A stretch of 64,000 nucleotides of DNA from Dyella sp. AtDHG13 (GTDB taxonomy: Bacteria; Pseudomonadota; Gammaproteobacteria; Xanthomonadales; Rhodanobacteraceae). Both the position numbers and the translations under genes were made by a program. The DNA lies in contig NZ_QICJ01000012.1 in the NCBI RefSeq assembly GCF_003201105.1, positions 1-64,000 of the forward strand. The letters are read 5' to 3'. Numbering within the stretch: position 1 is the first letter of the stretch; each line of letters begins with the position of its first letter. Positions 46,841 to 55,181 of the stretch are shown in pieces. The notes under the pieces are model-generated. The model ran no database searches, was not told the DNA's origin, and saw only the letters and a list, made by a program, of their open reading frames with translations.

Positions 46841-48571
46841 ATGAGACAGATACTGGCAGGCACCACCGCAGCGAAAGGCATGGCCCTGGGCCGTGCCCGC
46901 CTGGTGCAGCCCAGCCGTTATCTGGTCGACACCCGTCCGCTCAACGAGGACGAGGTGGATGTCGAGCTGGAACGCCTGCATCGCGCGCTCGATACCGCAC
47001 GCCAGGAATTGCGCGAACTCCGCGGCAAACTGCACGGCGCACTCGCGCGCGAGGTGAACGAGTTCATCGACGCGCACAGTCTGCTGCTGGACGACCCGGA
47101 ACTGCTGCGCGGACTGGACGACCTGGTGCGCATCGGCCACTACCGTCCCGGCGCCGCGTTGAAGAAGCAGCGCGACCGGCTCGCCGCCGTGTTCGAAGCG
47201 ATGGACGATCCCTACCTGCGTTCGCGCAAGGAGGATGTCGACCAGGTGATCAGCCGCGTCATCTCCGCCCTGCAGCGCCAGACCAGCCGCGAAGAGCGCA
47301 AGCTGGCCGCGCGCGTGGGCGAGATCCTGATCGCCGACACCATCGCGCCCGCCGACATGGCCCACCTTGCGGGCAGCGGACTGCTCGGCGTGGTCGCCAG
47401 TTCCGGCAGCCCGTATTCGCACAGCGCCATCCTTGCGCGCAGCCTTGACCTGCCGATGCTGGTCGGCGCGCGCGATGCACTCTCCACCATTCACGACGAC
47501 GACCTGATCCTGCTTGATGCCGAGCGCGGCGAAGCCGTGGTGCATCCCACCGCGCAGGATCTCGCCCGCTATCGCGCGTGGCAGCGCGAGGCCGCGCAGG
47601 AAGGCCGTCGCCTCGCGACGCTGGCCAACGCCCCCACGCGCACGCGCGACGGCGTGGACATCCGCCTGTACGCCAACGCGGAAATGCCGCCCGACATCGC
47701 CATGGCGCGTGCGCGCGGCGCGGACGGTGTGGGCCTGTACCGCACGGAATTCCTGTTCCTGCGCCAGAAGGGGCTGCCCACCGAGGACGAGCAGTTCATC
47801 GCCTATCGCGATCTTGTGCTCGGCATGGGCGGACTGCCCGTCACCATCCGCACGCTGGATCTGGGCGCCGACAAGGCCGATGCGGCGGGCCTGGTAATCC
47901 GCGGCGAAGACAACCCCGCACTGGGCGTGCGCGGCGTGCGGCTGTCGCTGCGCTATCCCGCCGTGTTCACCACGCAGATCCGCGCCATCCTGCGCGCCGC
48001 CTGCTACGGACCGGTGCGCGTGTTGGTGCCCATGGTCACGCAGCCGGACGAACTGATCGCCGTGCGCACGCTGTTCAAGCTCGCGCGACAGGAACTGAAG
48101 CGCGAGAACGTCGACCTGCCGGAGAAGCTGCAGCTCGGCGCGATGATCGAAGTGCCCGCCGCCGCCATCAACGTGCGCGCCTTGCTGGAGCACGCCGATT
48201 TCCTCGCCATCGGCACCAACGACCTGGCGCAGTACGTGCTGGCCGCCGACCGCGGCAACGACGCGCTGGACAACATCTACAACCCTCTTCAGCCGGCGCT
48301 GCTGCGCCTGCTCGCCTACGTGATCACGGAAGGCCGGCGCGCGAAGAAGCCGGTGAGCCTGTGCGGCGAGATCGGCGGCGATACCAACTTCACGGCGCTG
48401 CTGCTTGCGTTGGGCTTGTGCGAGTTCAGCATGCACCCCAGCCAGCTGCTGCATGTGCGCGATCGCCTCACGGCGCTCGATCATGCGGCGCTGCGTGCGC
48501 AGGCGCCGCGCATTCTCCGTTCGCGCACGCACGAAGAAGCGGAAGCACTGCTAGCCAGCATTACCTGCTGA
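46841..48571 (+). CDS. ptsI: Phosphoenolpyruvate-protein phosphotransferase (enzyme I)
   Basis: A 576-residue EI. The N-terminal domain has LRGKLHGALAREVNEFIDAH and the phospho-histidine site SSGSPYSHSAILARSLDLPM (about 188-207); the C-terminal PEP-binding TIM barrel follows (YRTEFLFLRQKGLPTEDEQF; FLAIGTNDLAQYVLAADRGN; SLCGEIGGD). No GAF domain precedes it, so it is EI rather than EI-Ntr (PtsP). It lies 158 bp after ptsH. Confidence 0.95.
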   Translation: MRQILAGTTAAKGMALGRARLVQPSRYLVDTRPLNEDEVDVELERLHRALDTARQELRELRGKLHGALAREVNEFIDAHSLLLDDPELLRGLDDLVRIGHYRPGAALKKQRDRLAAVFEAMDDPYLRSRKEDVDQVISRVISALQRQTSREERKLAARVGEILIADTIAPADMAHLAGSGLLGVVASSGSPYSHSAILARSLDLPMLVGARDALSTIHDDDLILLDAERGEAVVHPTAQDLARYRAWQREAAQEGRRLATLANAPTRTRDGVDIRLYANAEMPPDIAMARARGADGVGLYRTEFLFLRQKGLPTEDEQFIAYRDLVLGMGGLPVTIRTLDLGADKADAAGLVIRGEDNPALGVRGVRLSLRYPAVFTTQIRAILRAACYGPVRVLVPMVTQPDELIAVRTLFKLARQELKRENVDLPEKLQLGAMIEVPAAAINVRALLEHADFLAIGTNDLAQYVLAADRGNDALDNIYNPLQPALLRLLAYVITEGRRAKKPVSLCGEIGGDTNFTALLLALGLCEFSMHPSQLLHVRDRLTALDHAALRAQAPRILRSRTHEEAEALLASITC

Positions 48572-48583
48572 CAACGCAGCTCG

Positions 48584-48763
48584 TCAGGTCTGCGTGTCGC
48601 CCGGCCAGCGCCGGAACGCCAGCACCCACCACAGCACCACTGCCCCAAACGGAATAAGGCCGACCAGGGCCAGCGCGGCGGGCAGACCGGCCCGTGGCAA
48701 CACCTTCCACAAGGGAACAACGAGTGCGGCGAAAAATAGCAGCGCGACGAGCCAGTGGAGCAT
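48584..48763 (-). CDS. Small two-helix membrane protein
   Basis: A 59-residue protein starting MLHWLVALLFFAALVVPLWK, with a second hydrophobic segment (PAALALVGLIPFGAVVLWWV) and a basic-acidic tail FRRWPGDTQT. A GAGGG ribosome site lies about 10 bases before the ATG at 48763. It resembles small membrane proteins of unknown function common in proteobacteria. Convergent with ptsI, 12 bp between stops. Confidence 0.7.
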   Translation of the reverse strand: MLHWLVALLFFAALVVPLWKVLPRAGLPAALALVGLIPFGAVVLWWVLAFRRWPGDTQT

Positions 48764-48903
48764 GCCCGGACCCTCAAGCAGTCATCGACGGATTAAAGCC
48801 ACGACGATGCTAGAGGGGGGCGGATACACCCTCCATCGGAAGCATCCGATTTCCAGGGGCTACCACGTCGGGCAGGCAGCTCACGCGAATCACGACACAC
48901 GCA

Positions 48904-49782
48904 CTAACCCGCCGAAGCCAGAAACGCCTCGATCAACGCCCCGCGGTAACGCTGCCGATGCAGCAGCAACGACAGCTTGCGATGCAGGTCGAGGAAGGGT
49001 GTGCGCAGCACCTTCAGTCGACCGGCGGCGACGGCGTCGATCACGGCCACCTCGGGCACGCAGGCAATGCCCAGGCCGGCGATCACCGCCTGCTTGATCG
49101 CCTCGGCCTGGTCCAGTTCCAGCACGGTTTCGCCCGCCGGCAGGATGGATAGCGCACGCTCGCTCAGGCTGCGCGTGGCCGAGCCAGGCTCGCGCAGCAC
49201 CCAGCGCGCGCCGGCGAAATCCTCCGGCGCCAGATGCCGCTTGCGCGCGAGCGGATGATCGGGCGAGGTGCACACCACCAGCGCATCGTCGCGCCAGGGA
49301 CGCACCTCCAGCGAAGGATGCGCCACCGGCCCCTCCACGCAGCCGAGTTCCAGCGCGTGATCAAGCATGGCCGCCACGATTTCGGAGGTGTTGGACACGC
49401 GAAGACGCACCGACACATGCGGATGCGCGCGCACGAACTCCCCCAGCAATTCGCCGACACGGTAGTTGCCGACCGTATTGCTCGCCCCCACGCGCAATTC
49501 GCCGCCCAGTTCGTCGCCACCGCCGCTGCCCACGCGGCCGAACTCGGCGTAGCGCTCCAGCAGTTCCTGCGCCAGCGGCAGCAATTCCCGGCCCCGCGTG
49601 TTGAGGCGCAGGCGGCCCCGTTCGCGGGCGAACACCGGCGCATCCAGCTGCCGCTCCATTTCCGCCAGGGCCATGCTGGCCGCAGGCTGGGTGAGGTGCA
49701 GCGCTTCCGCCGCCGCACGCACGCTGCCGAGGCGCGCGATCTGCACGAACACCTCCAGCTGGCGCGGGCTGATGTTGATCAT
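48904..49782 (-). CDS. LysR-type regulator, YeiE-like
   Basis: A 292-residue LysR regulator with the N-terminal winged HTH (SPRQLEVFVQIARLGSVRAA; LTQPAASMALAEMERQLDAP) and a periplasmic-binding-fold effector domain (ELRVGASNTVGNYRVGELLG). It is divergent from yeiH, the arrangement of E. coli yeiE-yeiH, so it probably regulates that gene. GATCA-N5-TGATC at 49777-49791 overlaps its start codon and may be an autoregulatory site. Confidence 0.9.
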   Translation of the reverse strand: MINISPRQLEVFVQIARLGSVRAAAEALHLTQPAASMALAEMERQLDAPVFARERGRLRLNTRGRELLPLAQELLERYAEFGRVGSGGGDELGGELRVGASNTVGNYRVGELLGEFVRAHPHVSVRLRVSNTSEIVAAMLDHALELGCVEGPVAHPSLEVRPWRDDALVVCTSPDHPLARKRHLAPEDFAGARWVLREPGSATRSLSERALSILPAGETVLELDQAEAIKQAVIAGLGIACVPEVAVIDAVAAGRLKVLRTPFLDLHRKLSLLLHRQRYRGALIEAFLASAG

Positions 49783-49868
49783 CAGCTGATCTTATAACAA
49801 TCATCAATAATTCAAAATTTTCTTGATGGATAGCCAAGCGGACAACGGCGGCATTGCAGGAGAACGCC

Positions 49869-50894
49869 ATGAATGCCACCGCCATCGCCCACCCCGCCTC
49901 GCCTGGCCTGTCCCAGCGCCTTCCCGGCCTGCTACTTGCAACGCTGATCGCCCTGGTGGCGCTGGGCCTGGGCAAGATCGCGCCGCTGATCGGCGGGCCG
50001 GTGTTCGGCATCGTGCTGGGCATCCTGGTGCGCAACACGGTGTCGCCGGGCGCCACCTTCACGCCCGGCATCCAGTTCGCCGGCAAGCAGGTATTGCAGT
50101 GGTCGATCATTGCGCTGGGCTTCGGCCTGAGCCTGGACCAGGTGGCCAAGACGGGCCTGGAGTCGCTCTCGGTCACGCTGGTGACCATGACGGTGGCCTT
50201 CCTCGCCGCCTGGCTGCTGGGCCGCGTACTGAAGGTGCACGACAAGCTGAAGATCCTGATCGGCGTGGGCACGGCCATCTGCGGCGGCTCGGCCATTGCC
50301 GCGGTGACGCCCATCATCAAGCCGGACGAGCACGACACGGCCTTCGCGATCTCCACCATCTTCCTGTTCAACCTGGTCGCGGTGCTGCTGTTCCCCCTGC
50401 TCGGCCACGTGCTGCACCTTTCCGACCTCGGCTTCGGCCTGTGGGCCGGCACGGCGATCAACGACACCTCGTCGGTCGTGGCCGCGGGCTACAGCTTCAG
50501 CAAGCAGGCGGGCGACTACGCCACCATCGTCAAGCTCACCCGCGCCACGCTGATCATCCCGATCTGCCTGATCCTCGCCTTCGCCACCGCGTGGAAGCAG
50601 AAGAAGCAGGGCGCCAGCGATTTCAGCCTGGCCCGTATCTTCCCCTGGTTCATCCTGTGGTTCCTGGTGGCCTCCGGCGTGCGCACGGCGGGCCTCGTGC
50701 CGGCGACGATCCAGCCTGCCCTGCACATGGCCGCGGAGTTCCTGATCATCGTGGCGCTGACCGCCATCGGCCTGTCCGCCAACCTGCGCAAGATGGCCTC
50801 GACCGGCGCCCGCCCGATCCTGCTTGGCCTGGGCGTATGGGCCGCGGTGTCGGTGAGCAGCCTGCTGGTGCAGCTGGTGATCGGGCAGCTGTAA
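49869..50894 (+). CDS. yeiH: YeiH / UPF0324 family membrane protein
   Basis: A 341-residue membrane protein with about ten segments (LPGLLLATLIALVALGLGKI; GVGTAICGGSAIAAVTPIIK; GTAINDTSSVVAAGYSF). The GxAICGGSAIAA and NDTSSVVAA loops are the family hallmarks; homologues transport sulfonate-type anions or are uncharacterised. The start at 49869 has CAGGAGA upstream; a second start 5 codons earlier is possible. Confidence 0.93.
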   Translation: MNATAIAHPASPGLSQRLPGLLLATLIALVALGLGKIAPLIGGPVFGIVLGILVRNTVSPGATFTPGIQFAGKQVLQWSIIALGFGLSLDQVAKTGLESLSVTLVTMTVAFLAAWLLGRVLKVHDKLKILIGVGTAICGGSAIAAVTPIIKPDEHDTAFAISTIFLFNLVAVLLFPLLGHVLHLSDLGFGLWAGTAINDTSSVVAAGYSFSKQAGDYATIVKLTRATLIIPICLILAFATAWKQKKQGASDFSLARIFPWFILWFLVASGVRTAGLVPATIQPALHMAAEFLIIVALTAIGLSANLRKMASTGARPILLGLGVWAAVSVSSLLVQLVIGQL

Positions 50895-50949
50895 GTCGCG
50901 CGATCGATTACGCTTGCCGTCTCCCGCGCCATCGAGGAAGGAAGCCGAC

Positions 50950-51381
50950 ATGCAACTCCACGGACAGTGCCACTGCGGAAACATCGCCTATACGCTCGAC
51001 TGGGCGCCCGATCCCACGGAGATTCCGGCCCGCGCCTGCGATTGCTCATTCTGCACTCGGCATGGTGCGGTCTGGACGTCCAATCCCGATGGGCACCTGC
51101 GCATCCAGCTGCGCGACCCGGCGGCGGTGAGCCATTACGCGTTCGGCACGAGCACCGCGAACTTCCATGTCTGCAGCCGGTGCGGCGTGGTTCCGCTGGT
51201 GACCTGCGCGGTGGACGATGGCCTGTATGCCGTGGTCAACGTCAACACGCTGGACAACGTCGATCCTGCCCTGCTGCGTCATCGGTCGGCGAGTTTCAGC
51301 GAAGAGGACGTCAGCTCCAAACTCGCGCGGCGACAGGCGAACTGGATCGCCAGGGTGAGCTTTGCCGAGCGGCTCGACTGA
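50950..51381 (+). CDS. GFA/CENP-V zinc-fold protein
   Basis: A 143-residue protein with the GFA cysteine set CHCGNIAY (about 8-15), CDCSFCTRHG (about 32-41) and CSRCGVVP (about 77-84), which binds two zinc ions as in glutathione-dependent formaldehyde-activating enzymes. Enzyme activity is not shown for most members. Start at 50950; GAAGGA upstream. Confidence 0.93.
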   Translation: MQLHGQCHCGNIAYTLDWAPDPTEIPARACDCSFCTRHGAVWTSNPDGHLRIQLRDPAAVSHYAFGTSTANFHVCSRCGVVPLVTCAVDDGLYAVVNVNTLDNVDPALLRHRSASFSEEDVSSKLARRQANWIARVSFAERLD

Positions 51382-51789
51382 CTACACGGACCCACCTGCC
51401 ACCGCCTGCTTCAGCAGCGGCAACGGCCCCGCCAAGTTCGCTGCCATCGATTCCGGCAAGCCATGCCGGGCGATGATGTATTCCGGCGCGTTGCAGGCCA
51501 CGCATGTCGCGCCCTGGCCGTCGTCCCATACCAGCACTTTCAGCGGCAGGTCCAATCCGGCAAGCGGTACTTGCTGCATGAGCGGCGTGCCAGCTTTGGG
51601 GTTGCCGAAGATCAGCATCTGCTCGCCCTGCATGGTCAATCCTGCGCGTGCCGCGTCGGCGCTGAAATCGATGTGCGCGAACACGGTGATGCCATGGGAT
51701 TCGAGCGCCTGCCGGATCCTCTCGATGGTTTCCGCCACGCCGTAGGAGGAGCGGTACTGGATGATGCCGTTGGCAGGCTGGTCGGCCAT
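51382..51789 (-). CDS. DUF302 family protein
   Basis: A 135-residue protein with the DUF302 pattern: SYGVAETIERIRQALESHGI, TVFAHIDFSADA, MLIFGNPKAGTPLMQQVPLA and LPLKVLVWDDG. Function unknown. The stop abuts that of the GFA gene on the other strand with no gap. The start at 51789 precedes MADQPANGI; a 6-codon extension is possible. Confidence 0.92.
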   Translation of the reverse strand: MADQPANGIIQYRSSYGVAETIERIRQALESHGITVFAHIDFSADAARAGLTMQGEQMLIFGNPKAGTPLMQQVPLAGLDLPLKVLVWDDGQGATCVACNAPEYIIARHGLPESMAANLAGPLPLLKQAVAGGSV

Positions 51790-51855
51790 CGACGATGCCT
51801 CGTACACGAAAAGTGGCGCCGATCATCCGCCCGGCATCGTCAAACCCGCGCATGC

Positions 51856-51889
51856 AAAAAAGCGCACCCCGGCCCACACCGGGGTGCGC
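51856..51889 (-). terminator. Rho-independent terminator of the SDR gene
   Basis: A perfect 11-bp stem GCGCACCCCGG / CCGGGGTGCGC with CCCACA loop (51862-51889); the minus strand then has six T. It lies 23 bases past the SDR stop. Confidence 0.88.
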
Positions 51890-51911
51890 AACAAGGTCCA
51901 GCGTTATCCGA

Positions 51912-52658
51912 TCAGCGCATGCCGCCGCCGGCGTAGAGCTGCTCGCCGGTCAGCCAGTAGGAATCGTTGGAAGCGAGGAAGGTCACGATGGAGGCGATGT
52001 CGTCCGGCTGGCCGATGCGACCCAGCGGGGTCTGCGCGATGGCGCCCTGGTGGAAGTCCGAACCGATGAAACCGGCCGCATGCGTGCCTTCGGTTTCGAC
52101 CATGCCCGGGTTCACCGCGTTGACGCGGATCTTGCGCGGGCCCAGCTCGCGGGCCAGCACGCCGGTGATCGCGTCCACCGCGCCCTTGGTGCCGGTGTAT
52201 ACCGCACTTTCCGCCGGCACGATGCGCGTCACCAGCGAGCCGATGTTGATCACGCTGCCGCCGTCGTGCATGTGGCGCGCGGCCGCCTGCGTGGTCAGCA
52301 GCAGGCCGAGCACGTTGACGTTGAACTGCTTGTGGAAATGTTCCTCGGTGATGGCGTCGAGCGCGCCGAATTCATAGACGCCCGAGTTGTTCACCAGGAT
52401 GTCGAGACGACCGAAGTTGGATACCGCGGCGTCGGCGAGCGCCTTGGCGTCCGCCGCCTTGGAGACGTCGCCGCCCACGGCGACGGCCTTGCCGCCGGCC
52501 TTGGTGATCTCGGCGACCACGGCATCCGCGCCGGCCTTGCTGGAGGCGTAATTGACGACCACGGAGGCGCCTTCGGCGGCCAGCGCCTTGGCGATGGCGG
52601 CGCCAATGCCCTTGGATGCGCCGGTAACGACAGCCACTTTACCTTTGAGCTTGCTCAT
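51912..52658 (-). CDS. Short-chain dehydrogenase/reductase
   Basis: A 248-residue classical SDR: TGASKGIGAAIAKAL (about 12-26, NAD(P) site), NNSG (about 87-90), catalytic Ser in IGSLVTRIVP and Tyr/Lys in YTGTKGAVDAI (about 152-162). Substrate unknown; close relatives are 3-oxoacyl-ACP reductase-like or glucose dehydrogenase-like. The start at 52658 is the SDR start; the longer frame is not supported. Divergent from an ArsR-type repressor. Confidence 0.93.
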   Translation of the reverse strand: MSKLKGKVAVVTGASKGIGAAIAKALAAEGASVVVNYASSKAGADAVVAEITKAGGKAVAVGGDVSKAADAKALADAAVSNFGRLDILVNNSGVYEFGALDAITEEHFHKQFNVNVLGLLLTTQAAARHMHDGGSVINIGSLVTRIVPAESAVYTGTKGAVDAITGVLARELGPRKIRVNAVNPGMVETEGTHAAGFIGSDFHQGAIAQTPLGRIGQPDDIASIVTFLASNDSYWLTGEQLYAGGGMR

Positions 52659-52715
52659 GACGGGAACCTGTTCAGTTATGGAAGGGAGGGACTTGGGTAC
52701 GGCCAGAACTTCTAT

Positions 52716-52746
52716 AGTTCGCAACATACGAACTTATGAACTAGTT
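52716..52746. promoter_or_regulatory. Operator candidate between the SDR and ArsR-type genes
   Basis: AGTTCG-N7-CGAACT (52716-52734) is a perfect dyad, followed by the palindrome AACTAGTT (52739-52746). Both lie in the 112-bp divergent gap and share the AGTTCG/GAACT core, which suits a winged-helix dimer controlling both genes. Confidence 0.55.
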
Positions 52747-52770
52747 TTCAAGTGCTGCTAAAATGACCAC

Positions 52771-53157
52771 ATGAGGCCCCTGACCCACCCCTCCCTCGAC
52801 GACGTGACCGTGGAAGGCATCCTGCATGCCCTTTCCGACCCCGTGCGCGCGGCCATCTACTGGCAATTGTCCTGCGCGGAAAGCGCCAACACCTGCTCGG
52901 CCTTCCTGAAGATGGAAGACCGCTGCATTCCCAAGTCCACCCTGTCGCAGCACTTCCGTGCGCTGCGCGAGGCCGGACTGATCCGCAGCGAACGCCGCGG
53001 CGTGGAAATGCTCAACACCACGCGTTGCGCCGAGATCGAACAACGCTTCCCCGGGCTGCTGCCCGCGATCAAGCACGCGCAGAGCATCCAGTGCGAAGCG
53101 CGCAGGCAGAGCGCGCCACCCGCGCCCGCCACGAAGAAAACCGCCCGCGCCGGCTGA
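52771..53157 (+). CDS. ArsR-type winged-helix regulator
   Basis: A 128-residue regulator with the HTH ESANTCSAFL to CIPKSTLSQHFRALREAGLI (about 38-72) and wing RSERRGVEMLN. Cysteines at about 34, 41 and 51 lie near the recognition helices but do not form a known metal site. Homologues (YczG/YgaV type) control divergent oxidoreductases; the SDR at 52658 is its probable target. Confidence 0.85.
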   Translation: MRPLTHPSLDDVTVEGILHALSDPVRAAIYWQLSCAESANTCSAFLKMEDRCIPKSTLSQHFRALREAGLIRSERRGVEMLNTTRCAEIEQRFPGLLPAIKHAQSIQCEARRQSAPPAPATKKTARAG

Positions 53158-53181
53158 CGGTGTCATTCGGGCGGCCTCGTC

Positions 53182-54342
53182 TCAGGCTGTCCAGATTTCC
53201 TTGAAGACGCGCTGGAAGTTCTGCCCCAGCACCTTTTCCGTCACGCGTTCGCTGATGCCCTGGCGCAGCATGGCGTCGGCGACCAGCTCCAGCTTGAGCG
53301 GCGTGTTCACGTCCGGAATGAAGTACGGACGGTTTTCGCCAGGTGCGGCCATGCCCTGCTTGACGCGCTCCATCGTGTACTTCTGCTGCTGGCGGATGTC
53401 CTCGTCGGTATAGGGGAAAAATGGCGCATCGGTGCCGATGCCGACGTGATCCTCGCCCAGCACGTTGATCGCATGCGTCATGTGCCGCATGTAGTCGGCC
53501 AGCATGGGTTGCCGCGTGTCTTCGGTGAGGAAGGGCAGCATATAGATGCCCATGACGCCGCCCTTGTCCGACAGCGCCTTCATGACGCGATCGCTCTTGT
53601 TGCGCGGATGTTCGAACACGTCGCGGCAACCGGCATGGGAAATGATCACCGGCTTGGTCGACAGCGCGATGCCATCCGCGGTGGTCTTGGCGTTGGCGTG
53701 ACTGAGATCCAGCGCCACGCCCAGCGTGTTCATCTTAGCGATGGCCTCGCGGCCCAATGGCGTCACGCCATCCGCATCGCCGTCCAGGCAGCCGCAACCG
53801 AAAGGCGTCTTGCGGTTATAGGTCAGCTGCATCACCAGCACGTCGAGCTCGCGGAACAGCTCGATGCGATCGAGCTTGTCCTCCAGCATGGAGGCGGCTT
53901 CGAACGACTGGATCAGCGCCATCTTGTGCTCGCGCCGCGCGCGCTCCAGGTCGTCGTGGCGCGTGACCTTGATGAACAGTTCCGGGTGCCGGTTCACCAG
54001 ATTCTGCACGTCGGCGATGTCGAACACCGCATCTTCGAAGCTGCCGTTGAAGCTGCCCAGCGTGGTCTTCACCGCGTTGATGCCGCTGTCCCGCACGATG
54101 GCCAGCAGGCCATCGGTCTTCTCGTTGCAACACAACCTACCGAAAGCCGGCATGCTGTTGCCATCCAGCACGAGCGCCTGCCGATAGAGTTGGCCCGACG
54201 GGCTCGCCGCCTCGGGCAGCGGCAGCACCGGCACCTTTTCCGGTATGCGGAACTGCGCCATGGCGGAGGGAGCGAGCAACACCGCTGCCAGCGCCTTGCC
54301 CGAAGCCGAGAGAAACCCGCGACGCGTCCGCAGCTCACCCAT
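53182..54342 (-). CDS. M19 membrane-dipeptidase homologue, Tat-exported
   Basis: A 386-residue protein. The N-terminus LRTRRGFLSASGKALAAVLL is a twin-arginine signal (RRGFL). The M19 (dipeptidase) barrel contains ALIQSFEAASML with the metal-bridging Glu, LDLSHANAKT and VIISHAGCRDVFEHPRNKSD with two His ligands, and GIGTDAPFF. The canonical first pair (DGHND) reads DGNSMPA here, so the H-x-D ligands are missing. It may bind one metal or have a changed substrate. Confidence 0.85.
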   Translation of the reverse strand: MGELRTRRGFLSASGKALAAVLLAPSAMAQFRIPEKVPVLPLPEAASPSGQLYRQALVLDGNSMPAFGRLCCNEKTDGLLAIVRDSGINAVKTTLGSFNGSFEDAVFDIADVQNLVNRHPELFIKVTRHDDLERARREHKMALIQSFEAASMLEDKLDRIELFRELDVLVMQLTYNRKTPFGCGCLDGDADGVTPLGREAIAKMNTLGVALDLSHANAKTTADGIALSTKPVIISHAGCRDVFEHPRNKSDRVMKALSDKGGVMGIYMLPFLTEDTRQPMLADYMRHMTHAINVLGEDHVGIGTDAPFFPYTDEDIRQQQKYTMERVKQGMAAPGENRPYFIPDVNTPLKLELVADAMLRQGISERVTEKVLGQNFQRVFKEIWTA

Positions 54343-54491
54343 GACTCACCTCGCGCGAGGATGCCTGCGAAGCGCAGGCACGCTTCGCACGGTAATGGTC
54401 AGGACTCCCCAAAACGGCGCCCACCTTACGCCCAAGCCGATGCATCAGGACATCGGTAGCAAGTGCTAGGCCTTCGGTGACATCGCGCGGC

Positions 54492-55181
54492 TCAGGCTTT
54501 GCCCTGCTCCGCCAAGGTCAGGGCCACCTTGTCGCGCAGGTACACCGGCAAGGCCTGCTCCGGCGCATGGGAGCGGCCCGCGGCGAATTCGCGCGCGGCG
54601 AGTTCGGCCACGTGCCTTGCCTGCGGGTAGCGCGCGCCCTCGGCGGAACGCAGCGTTCCGGTGAGATGCGGACGCAGCACGTCCGCATAGGTCGTCCAGC
54701 CGGTGCCCATCACATGCCATGCGGTGGACGGCGACAGGCGCAGTTGCTCCGGCGTGCACACGCGCTCCTCGTCGAGCGCGATGAGGCCGCCGTTGTCGTC
54801 GCGGCGATAGCTGGCGGCGTAGATCTCGCCCATGCGGGCATCGATCACGGCCAGGATGGCGGCGTCATCCTCGGGTGCTTCCAGCGCCAGCGCGGCCAGC
54901 GACGATACCGTCACCACCGGCACGTCCAGCGCCAGCGCCATGCCCTGCGCCAGCGAAATGCCCAGGCGCACGCCGGTGAACGCGCCGGGGCCGCGCCCCA
55001 CGGCGATCACGTCGAGCGCGTGGCGCCCCAGCCCGGCCTCCGCCAGCAGGGCATCGGCCATGGGCAGCACCAGCTCGGCGTGGCGGCGGGGCGCGATCTC
55101 GCTGCGGGCGATCACTTCGTCGCCGTGGATCAGGGCGACGGAGCAGGCTTCGGTGGAGGTTTCGATGGCGAGCAGGTTCAT
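54492..55181 (-). CDS. tsaB: tRNA threonylcarbamoyladenosine biosynthesis protein TsaB
   Basis: A 229-residue TsaB: MNLLAIETSTEACSVALIHG is the ASKHA fold start, then RHAELVLPMADALLAEAGLG and VGRGPGAFTGVRLGISLAQG (about 60-80). With TsaD and TsaE it makes t6A in tRNA. The ATG at 55181 overlaps the creD stop by 4 bp. Confidence 0.95.
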   Translation of the reverse strand: MNLLAIETSTEACSVALIHGDEVIARSEIAPRRHAELVLPMADALLAEAGLGRHALDVIAVGRGPGAFTGVRLGISLAQGMALALDVPVVTVSSLAALALEAPEDDAAILAVIDARMGEIYAASYRRDDNGGLIALDEERVCTPEQLRLSPSTAWHVMGTGWTTYADVLRPHLTGTLRSAEGARYPQARHVAELAAREFAAGRSHAPEQALPVYLRDKVALTLAEQGKA

